Shown in pieces: positions 1-4,964 of a DNA stretch of 5,125 nt (positions are counted from its first letter, which is position 1; every line of letters starts with the position of its first letter). Below the pieces are notes generated by a model that was not told the DNA's origin, did no database searches, and was given only the letters and a program-made list of their open reading frames with translations. The DNA comes from Planctomycetaceae bacterium (GTDB lineage Bacteria > Planctomycetota > UBA1135 > GCA-002686595). The DNA lies in assembly GCA_013360535.1 (NCBI GenBank), contig JABWBL010000294.1:1-5125 (forward strand). The letters run 5' to 3'. A program made the translations under genes and the position numbers.

Positions 1-599
1 AGACGCTTGCAGGCCGCGCGCGCGCCCCGCAGGTCGTGTCGGATGCCGAGCTCGCGGCCCTGCCGTCGGCGGACGGCTCGGTTCCGGCGCACGCGGACGT
101 GCTCGTGCGCGAGTTCGTCGACGGCACTCCGCTCCATCAGGCCGAGCGCATTCCGCTCGACTTCTTCGACGCGCTGGAAGAGCTCGTGCGCGAGCTGCAC
201 GGGTGCGGCGTCGCGCACAACGACCTGCACAAGGAGCAGAACATCGTCATCGCTCCCGATGGCACGCCGCGCCTGATCGATTTCCAGCTCGCGAGCGTGC
301 ACGCGCCGGGGTCGCGCACGCTGCGCACCCGCGCGCGCGACGACCTGCGCCACGTCGCGAAGCACCGCCGGCGCTACCTGCGCTACGTGCGTGTCGTCGA
401 CTTCGCGCCGCCTGCGGAGTTGCTTGACAATCCGCCGCGTGCGCCGCGTCGCAAGGGCGCGGCGCTGGTGTGGCGCAAGACGGCGAAACCGCTCTACAAC
501 TTCGTCACGCGACGCCTGCTCGGTCGCAAGGACGGCGAGGCGCGCCGCGAGACACGCAGCCACTGGCCTCAATGGGGGCCGCCGGCGCGCGGCGCCTAG
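1..599 (+). CDS. Kinase-fold protein, Kdo/WaaP- or RIO-like (5' end outside window)
   Basis: The reading frame is open to the left edge (first full codon at 3) and ends in TAG at 597-599, so the N-lobe and true start are missing. The GTG at 36 is internal. About 198 residues remain. A hinge-like LVREFVDGTPL (nt 102-134) precedes the catalytic loop HNDLHKEQN (nt 216-242), with the presumed catalytic Asp at 222-224. The metal-binding DFG equivalent is LIDFQLA (Asp at 279-281). H-N-D-L-x-K-E-x-N followed by IDFQLA fits lipopolysaccharide-kinase/RIO-like bacterial kinases better than eukaryote-type Ser/Thr kinases. Such enzymes use ATP to phosphorylate lipid A-core sugars, small molecules or proteins; which one applies here cannot be told. 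The C-terminal tail is Arg-rich and ends in W-P-Q-W-G-P-P, a type of ending I associate with this family. An APH-type phosphotransferase is the main alternative. The gene converges on the lipoprotein gene and overlaps it by 4 bases. Confidence 0.8.
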   Translation, partial: TLAGRARAPQVVSDAELAALPSADGSVPAHADVLVREFVDGTPLHQAERIPLDFFDALEELVRELHGCGVAHNDLHKEQNIVIAPDGTPRLIDFQLASVHAPGSRTLRTRARDDLRHVAKHRRRYLRYVRVVDFAPPAELLDNPPRAPRRKGAALVWRKTAKPLYNFVTRRLLGRKDGEARRETRSHWPQWGPPARGA

Positions 600-1252
600 A
601 GGATGTCGTCGCGGTAGACGAACTTGCGGCGCTTGGGGTATTCGCGCCGGTAGGCGACGAGGCGCCACAGCTGATCGGGACCGAAGGCGGTCAGGTAGCG
701 CACGACGGCACCGTTCGCGTCGGTCAGCTCGACGCGGCCGGAGACGAGGCCGACGAGGCGGCGCTGGTCGGGCACCTGCGGATCGATCACGTACAGGCCG
801 ACGCCGGTCTGGTGGTCGTAGGCGACGACCTGCGGCGGAATCGTGGTGAGCAGTCCCTCGACGCGCGGGTCGGACTGCACCGTGACCTCGGCTTCCCAGC
901 GCTCGCGGCCGATGCGGCCGACGGCGATCAGCTTCGTGCCGGCCACGGGCGTGTCGAAGTGCAGCGGAACGCGCGGGAAGCGGATCTGCGGCTCGGCGGT
1001 GAACAGGCCGCCGCCGAGCGGCTCGACGACCGCCTGTTCGACGCTCGGGCCATCGCCGAACCAGGCCGTGACCTCGATCGGGCCGGAGCGTGCGCTGCGG
1101 CCGAGGAACACGAGGCCGTAGTCGGTGGCGACGCCGAGCTCGATCGCGTCGGGGCCGCGGATCTCGAGCACGGGGTCCGCGAGCTTGCGAGTGCCCTGAC
1201 AGGCCGTGGCGACGAGCGCGAGCGCGAGGAGGGGCGCGAGGGAGGACTTCAT
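596..1252 (-). CDS. Predicted lipoprotein of unknown function, beta-rich
   Basis: A 218-residue protein. I chose the ATG at 1252 because it places a classic lipoprotein signal at the N-terminus: MKSS, a hydrophobic stretch (residues 5-14), then A-T-A-C with the lipidated Cys at 18. The frame extends upstream to a GTG at 1324, but that would bury the signal behind 24 Pro/Gly-rich residues. The upstream sequence is pyrimidine-rich on the coding strand and has no Shine-Dalgarno, unlike the two genes before it. The mature part alternates short hydrophobic and polar segments, suggesting beta-sandwich structure: an Ig-like stretch (about 28-125), then a second segment (about 128-200) with G-V-G-L-Y-V-I-D-P and Q-L-W-R-L-V-A-Y-R-R-E-Y. 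The tail is basic (YPKRRKFVYRDDIL). I recognise no catalytic motif or family. It lies 135 bases after the peptidase gene, possibly as the last gene of the operon. Its TAG stop (596-598) overlaps the convergent kinase stop. Confidence 0.82.
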   Translation of the reverse strand: MKSSLAPLLALALVATACQGTRKLADPVLEIRGPDAIELGVATDYGLVFLGRSARSGPIEVTAWFGDGPSVEQAVVEPLGGGLFTAEPQIRFPRVPLHFDTPVAGTKLIAVGRIGRERWEAEVTVQSDPRVEGLLTTIPPQVVAYDHQTGVGLYVIDPQVPDQRRLVGLVSGRVELTDANGAVVRYLTAFGPDQLWRLVAYRREYPKRRKFVYRDDIL

Positions 1253-1277
1253 GCGGTGTGCCGGAGGGGCGGGGGAA

Positions 1278-1313
1278 GAGCCTATCGGCTCGCGCGCCCA
1301 AAATCCCGAGCCG
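1278..1313 (-). other. Alternative hairpins in the leader of the lipoprotein gene
   Basis: On the plus strand, GAGCC (1278-1282), tetraloop TATC and GGCTC (1287-1291) form one small stem. CGGCTCG (1286-1292) also pairs with CGAGCCG (1307-1313) across a 14-base loop that contains AAAA (UUUU in the minus-strand transcript). The central arm is shared, so the two structures exclude each other. They end 25 bases before the lipoprotein start codon. The complementarity is seen directly. Any control of translation is inference, and short stems are common by chance at this GC content. Confidence 0.35.
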
Positions 1314-1329
1314 GCTGGTCGCACAGGGG

Positions 1330-1365
1330 CGCGGCCGGCCCGGGATGGCTCCCGAACCGGCCGCG
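1330..1365 (-). terminator. Strong intergenic hairpin after peptidase gene 2 (terminator without U-tract, or mRNA-stabilising structure)
   Basis: CGCGGCCGG (1330-1338) pairs perfectly with CCGGCCGCG (1357-1365). Inside, after a 2x2 internal loop (CC/AA), CGGGA (1341-1345) pairs with TCCCG (1350-1354) over the tetraloop TGGC. That gives 14 base pairs, nearly all G-C, starting 22 bases after the peptidase stop codon. No T-tract follows on the minus strand (the next bases read CCCCTGTGC), so this is not a textbook intrinsic terminator. It could be a partial terminator, a 3'-end stabiliser that adjusts expression of the following lipoprotein gene, or a U-less terminator as proposed for GC-rich bacteria. 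Confidence 0.45.
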
Positions 1366-1387
1366 GCTGCGCGCCATCGAAGGGCGA

Positions 1388-3037
1388 CTACTTGTGGAGC
1401 TTCCCGAACAGCTCGCCGTAGGTCTCGGGATCGAGCTCCGCCGCGAGGCCGAGCTGTTCCTTCGCTTCGCCCTCCGGCGGCTTCTGGTTGGAGACCTCGA
1501 CCGAGAAGCTGAAGCCATCCTCGTCCGCGAAACCGGCGAAGCCCGGATAGAGCTGCGTGCCGAGTTCCCAGCGGTAACGCGCGCTCAGCGGGTCGAGCTT
1601 GATCGCCGCGCGCAGGTCGGCCTCGGCCTCGGAATCCTTGTCGAGCTGCTGCAGCACCTCGGCCCGCGTCGCGTAGGCCCGCGCGGTCTGGATCCCGCCC
1701 TCGATCGCCGCGTTGAGGTCCGCCAGCGCCTGCTCGGCGTTCTTGCGGGTCTCCTCGCGATCCTTGCCCCACAGGCCGCGGTAGGCGACCTGGATGTAGG
1801 CGCGCTTGAAGCGTTGCTCGGGGCTGTCGAGCGGGATCGCCGCGATGAAGCTCTTCCACTCCTTCTCGAGCTCGGTCGTGTCCTTGTGGCCGAGCGCGGA
1901 GAGCACGACACGCCGGATCTCCTTCGGACTCGCTTGCTTCGCGACGCCGGACTTGTCGAACTCCGACGGCACCGGGATCGACTCGTACGTGATCGACTTC
2001 GCCTGCGTGTACAGGTCCTTGAAGAACTTGTCGAAGGCCTTCTTGTACTTGGGGTTGGCCTCGTTGAGGAAGTAGATGAACGACCACGCGTGCGCGTACT
2101 GGAAGCCGTCGAAGCCCTCGCGCGGGATCAGGAACAGCTCGTCGAGCTTGGTGTCGTTGCCGTCCTTGATCGCGTTCTGCACCGTCAGCACGCGGTCGTT
2201 CTGCAGCGTGCCCGGCTTGAGCACGACCTTGCCCTTCTTGTCGCGCGAGATCTCGCACGACCCGAAGTAGTCGGCGACGGCCTCGTTGAGCCAGATCTGC
2301 GGGTAGTACTGCGGCTCGATCAGGTACGTGAGCAGGTGCGTGCACTCGTGCAGCGACACCCACTCGGTCTGCGCCGGCTCGGCGTAGTTGTGGAAGAAGC
2401 GCAGTTCCTGGCTGGAGCGGTCGAAGTAGCCCAGCGTCGAGTACCCGGCCTCGGCGATGTTCTGGAACTCCTTCTTCGACTTGAAGATGTGCACCTTCAT
2501 CTTCGTGCGGCCGAGCACCGGGCTCATCTTGATGCCGAAGCGCTCGTCCATCAGCGCGTAGTAGGCCTCGAGCAGCTCGGAATAGTGGCCGAGCAGCTCG
2601 GGGCTGGTGTTCGACGTGAACAGGAAGTGCTTGCTCTCCGAGGTCCAGGCGCTGTTCCACTGCGAGTGCAGCGCGATCTCGTCGGTGCGCTTGCGCGCCG
2701 CCTCCGCCTCCTTGCGCAGCTCGTCCTCGTAGGCCGGCTTCGACATCCACTTCGACTTGTACTTGACGTAGCCCTGCTCGAGCTTCTTGCGCTCGTCCTC
2801 GTTGGCCGGGACGTAGTCGCTCATGTCGCCCTCGATCTCGACGGCCTTCACGAGCGACTTGTCGGCCAGCACGATCGTGCCGTTCTCGAACTCGAGCTTG
2901 TAGCCGTCGCCCTCGGCGCGCGCCTTGCGGCACACGAGGACGCGGTTGTCGGTGGTGACCAGACGGTCGGCCCACGCGGGCGCGAGGAGCAGCAGCGCTG
3001 CCCCCGCAATCCGCGCGAACCGTTGCGAGCGATCCAT
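1388..3037 (-). CDS. Secreted DUF1570-like HExxH metallopeptidase-family protein with C-terminal TPR
   Basis: A 549-residue protein. The start at 3037 is set by a strong AAAGGAG six bases upstream and by a Sec signal peptide (hydrophobic 10-20, probable cleavage after A-W-A at 23). Residues 24-72 form a short beta-rich module (D-R-L-V-T-T-D-N-R-V-L). Next come a GYVKYKSKW element (89-97) and a charged helix (101-120). The peptidase-like domain spans about 135-400. It has H-E-C-T-H (230-234) and W-L-N-E-A-V-A-D-Y-F (249-258), giving HExxH-x17-E with presumed zinc ligands His230, His234 and Glu252 and catalytic Glu231. This is gluzincin-like spacing, close to the x18 of M1 aminopeptidases. A later W-S-F-I-Y-F-L (318-324) is also present in the upstream neighbour. 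Residues about 432-485 contain at least one good TPR (ending A-A-I-K-L-D-P). The family assignment is from motif recognition; proteolysis is predicted, not shown. Translation is probably linked to the gene 23 bases upstream. Confidence 0.88.
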   Translation of the reverse strand: MDRSQRFARIAGAALLLLAPAWADRLVTTDNRVLVCRKARAEGDGYKLEFENGTIVLADKSLVKAVEIEGDMSDYVPANEDERKKLEQGYVKYKSKWMSKPAYEDELRKEAEAARKRTDEIALHSQWNSAWTSESKHFLFTSNTSPELLGHYSELLEAYYALMDERFGIKMSPVLGRTKMKVHIFKSKKEFQNIAEAGYSTLGYFDRSSQELRFFHNYAEPAQTEWVSLHECTHLLTYLIEPQYYPQIWLNEAVADYFGSCEISRDKKGKVVLKPGTLQNDRVLTVQNAIKDGNDTKLDELFLIPREGFDGFQYAHAWSFIYFLNEANPKYKKAFDKFFKDLYTQAKSITYESIPVPSEFDKSGVAKQASPKEIRRVVLSALGHKDTTELEKEWKSFIAAIPLDSPEQRFKRAYIQVAYRGLWGKDREETRKNAEQALADLNAAIEGGIQTARAYATRAEVLQQLDKDSEAEADLRAAIKLDPLSARYRWELGTQLYPGFAGFADEDGFSFSVEVSNQKPPEGEAKEQLGLAAELDPETYGELFGKLHK

Positions 3038-3043
3038 GGCGGT

Positions 3044-3050
3044 CTCCTTT
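3044..3050 (-). promoter_or_regulatory. Ribosome binding site fixing the start of the TPR-containing peptidase gene
   Basis: The minus strand reads AAAGGAG, then ACCGCC, then ATG at 3037: a near-ideal Shine-Dalgarno with six-base spacing. It lies in the 23-base gap between the two peptidase-like genes. It decides the start against the much longer open frame that continues upstream antiparallel to nothing real, through the previous gene in another frame. Confidence 0.88.
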
Positions 3051-3060
3051 CGTTCGAGCC

Positions 3061-4728
3061 CTACAGGCTCAGGATGTAGCGTTTCCAGCAGGCCTCGATC
3101 TCGTCCCAGTTGACGCCGGCGAAGGCGGTGTCGACGGCCTTCGAGAGGTCGTCGGTCTCCACCAACGTGCGCAGGTACGTGTCGAGGATCGATTCCCACG
3201 CGGGATTCCAGCCCTTGGCAGCCTTCTTGCCCGTGCGCAGGAAGTACACGAACGACCAGCCTTGGGAGTAGTTCTCGCCACCGCCGAGCCCGAGCTTGTT
3301 CTGGCCGTAGTACTCCGCCTGCGTCCAGCGCACGAGGTCCTTCAGCGGCGCATAGTTCTCGTAGCCGGGCTTGAGCGCTTCCTTGATCGTGCCGATGCGC
3401 CAGTTGAACGGCTTGAGCTTGAACTTCGAGCCTTCGAGCTGGTACCCGGAGAAGAAGTCGCCCGTGCCCTCGTTGAACCACGAGTGCGGCGAGAGGTTGC
3501 CGAAGAAGTAGAACACGTACTGGTGGAAGGCCTCGTGGTTGATGACGGCCCACGTGTTCGAGCGCCCGCCGCCGGTCTGGTCGTCGTACACGACCAGCTC
3601 CTCGGTCATGTAGGACCAGTAGCCCGCCGAGCCGCCCGGCCCGCCGTAGTGGTGGTACTCGTCGCTGTCCTTGCAGACGCGCACGACGCTGCAGGTCGCG
3701 CGCTCCATCGGGTCGCCCTGCTCGGCGCGCGTGCGGCGCGCCTGTTCCTTCTCCCACTGCTCCGGCGTCATGCCCTCCTCGGGCTTGTCGCCTTCCTTGT
3801 CCTTCTTCTCCGCGGCCTCGGCCGCCTCGCGCACCTTGGCGAGCTGGCGCAGCTCGGCCGCGAGCGACGGCGGGTAGAGCTCCTCGTAGACCTCATGGAT
3901 CGCCTCGAGGCGATGCATGAGCTCTTTCATGAAGTCCTTGTCGTCCTTGGAGGTGACGAGGAAGTAGTGCGGCGTCTCGTACAGCTTCCAGCCGGGGTTC
4001 TGCTTGATCTCGTTCTCGAGGTCCGCACGGCGCGCGTCGCGCATCGTGTTGCCCTTGGCGACCGCGATCTTCTTCGTCGCGATCTCGAGCGGCTTGAAGC
4101 TCTTCGCCATCGTCGACAGCGGGCCTTCCCACTTGTTCCAGCGCTTGTCGTCCGCCGGCGCCGTCGCGACCATCACGATCTCGAGGTCGGGTGCGAGCTG
4201 GTACTCCCACGCGAGCAGGTAGGCCGCGATGCCCTCGTCCTTGTCGAACTCGTTGCGGTAGACGTGCAGCTTCGTCGGGACCTTGTTGGTCGTCGTCGAC
4301 TTGCACATCTTCTCGACGCGCGTCCAACCCGACTTCAGGTTCTTCGCCCAGGCCGCGAAGTCCTTGGTGCCGCCCGACAGGTCGACGGTGATCTTCGTGC
4401 CGTCGGGGCCTTCGATCGTCTCGGGCTCCACCTGCTTGCGGCGATCGAACTTGAGCAGCTCGACCTCGAACATGATGAACCCGCGACCGTTCTTGGGGTT
4501 CATCAGCACCGACATGTCGCCGCCGGGATACTTGCCGAGCGAGTTGACCTCGCCCGGTTGCGGCGGCACGAAGCCCCAGTCGGCCGGCATCTTGATGCTG
4601 AAGCCGAGCCGGATCTCGTCCTTGTATTCGCCGCCGACCTTCGGCACCTGCTGCGAGTGGGCGACACGCGGGAACGCGACGAGGACGAACAAGCTCGCGA
4701 GCGCGAGCCACAGTTTCTGAATGCGCAT
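3061..4728 (-). CDS. Secreted DUF1570-like HExxH metallopeptidase-family protein with N-terminal PsbP/DcrB-like region
   Basis: A 555-residue protein. The start at 4728 is supported by GGAGGAG seven bases upstream and a Sec signal peptide (M-R-I-Q-K, hydrophobic 6-19, likely cleavage after A-H-S at 25). Residues about 33-215 (G-F-S-I-K-M-P-A-D-W start) look like an alpha/beta DcrB/PsbP-type domain; this is tentative. The peptidase-like domain starts near T-P-H-Y-F-L-V-T-S (252-260) and is interrupted by a charged Ala/Glu/Lys-rich insert (about 287-340). It carries H-E-A-F-H (398-402) and W-F-N-E-G-T-G-D-F-F (417-426), again HExxH-x17-E, with presumed zinc ligands His398, His402 and Glu420 and catalytic Glu399. 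W-S-F-V-Y-F-L follows at 491-497. Four cysteines (142, 346, 352, 547) could form disulfides after export. The protein aligns by eye with its downstream neighbour throughout the catalytic region, so the two are paralogues. It is probably the first gene of the operon. Confidence 0.88.
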   Translation of the reverse strand: MRIQKLWLALASLFVLVAFPRVAHSQQVPKVGGEYKDEIRLGFSIKMPADWGFVPPQPGEVNSLGKYPGGDMSVLMNPKNGRGFIMFEVELLKFDRRKQVEPETIEGPDGTKITVDLSGGTKDFAAWAKNLKSGWTRVEKMCKSTTTNKVPTKLHVYRNEFDKDEGIAAYLLAWEYQLAPDLEIVMVATAPADDKRWNKWEGPLSTMAKSFKPLEIATKKIAVAKGNTMRDARRADLENEIKQNPGWKLYETPHYFLVTSKDDKDFMKELMHRLEAIHEVYEELYPPSLAAELRQLAKVREAAEAAEKKDKEGDKPEEGMTPEQWEKEQARRTRAEQGDPMERATCSVVRVCKDSDEYHHYGGPGGSAGYWSYMTEELVVYDDQTGGGRSNTWAVINHEAFHQYVFYFFGNLSPHSWFNEGTGDFFSGYQLEGSKFKLKPFNWRIGTIKEALKPGYENYAPLKDLVRWTQAEYYGQNKLGLGGGENYSQGWSFVYFLRTGKKAAKGWNPAWESILDTYLRTLVETDDLSKAVDTAFAGVNWDEIEACWKRYILSL

Positions 4729-4735
4729 GGTTGGA

Positions 4736-4742
4736 CTCCTCC
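4736..4742 (-). promoter_or_regulatory. Ribosome binding site fixing the start of the first peptidase gene
   Basis: The minus strand reads GGAGGAG, seven bases (TCCAACC), then ATG at 4728. Strength and spacing are close to ideal. It supports this start over an extension of up to 123 codons upstream, which would put low-complexity, non-signal sequence in front of a clear signal peptide. Confidence 0.88.
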
Positions 4743-4841
4743 AGGGAGCGCTGGGGGGCGGCCGGTGGGCCACAGGCCCTAATCCCACGCCTCTCGGGGG
4801 CCTCCCGCAAGGCGCAAGTCGTAAAGGCTGCGCTGGAAACG

Positions 4842-4901
4842 GAGCCGGGGGCCGGTTTCTTGGCTCGGCCCCAACTTGGGACCCGAGCCGTCGTAGGCTC
4901 G
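4842..4901. other. Array of mutually exclusive inverted repeats
   Basis: Four arms occur in order on the plus strand: GAGCC (4842-4846), GGCTCGG (4862-4868), CCGAGCC (4883-4889) and GGCTCG (4896-4901). Arm 1 can pair with arm 2, arm 2 with arm 3 (7 base pairs, with an inner CCC-AACTT-GGG) and arm 3 with arm 4 (6 base pairs, loop GTCGTA). GGGGCCG (4848-4854) also pairs with CGGCCCC (4866-4872). The complementarity is seen directly. A regulatory role, such as alternative leader folding or an operator, is inference. Confidence 0.4.
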
Positions 4902-4964
4902 CGGCACGCCAGAGCCCATCCCCGGCGCCCACCCCACAGGCCGTCCCTCCGGAGATCCAGAATC

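Larger units (their letters stand above)
4729..4964. promoter_or_regulatory. Divergent intergenic region between the peptidase operon and the membrane-anchored gene
   Basis: These 236 bases separate two divergent start codons, so promoters for both directions should lie here. I found no convincing -35/-10 pair for a housekeeping sigma factor on either strand. The best minus-strand candidate, TTGCGG with 17 bases to TGGGAT, matches only three of six positions in each box. The region holds several inverted repeats (4842-4901), a small GGGCC-ACA-GGCCC stem (4767-4779) and the ribosome binding site of the operon's first gene. Confidence 0.55.

Noticed and set aside
7..849. Several Arg/Ser-rich plus-strand frames over the kinase and lipoprotein genes.
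   Set aside because: They are out-of-frame shadows with Arg/Ser/Ala-dominated composition typical of GC-rich DNA. The kinase motifs lie in another frame.
1253..1324. A GTG start at 1324 for the lipoprotein gene.
   Set aside because: It would add 24 residues before a textbook lipoprotein signal peptide and has no ribosome site either.
470..3079. An 869-codon open frame on the plus strand, antisense to the lipoprotein and TPR-peptidase genes.
   Set aside because: It is in exact codon register with both minus-strand genes, so its stops could only arise from TTA, CTA or TCA codons in those genes, which a GC-rich genome avoids. The minus-strand genes have signal peptides, catalytic motifs and, for the peptidase, a ribosome site; this frame is a Leu/Arg/Val/Asp-biased shadow.
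3038..3757. An upstream extension of the TPR-peptidase frame by 240 codons.
   Set aside because: It runs through the upstream peptidase gene in a different frame, is Arg-rich and patternless, and would bury a signal peptide. The Shine-Dalgarno at 3044-3050 fixes the start at 3037.
3262..4782. A 506-codon plus-strand open frame antisense to the upstream peptidase gene.
   Set aside because: Same codon-register explanation. The product is Leu/Arg/Val-rich low complexity without a recognisable motif.
4876..4899. A possible promoter TTGGGA ... TAGGCT for the right-edge gene.
   Set aside because: The spacer is only 12 bases, too short for a sigma-70-type promoter, and neither box is a good match. 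The bases are better described as part of the hairpin array.
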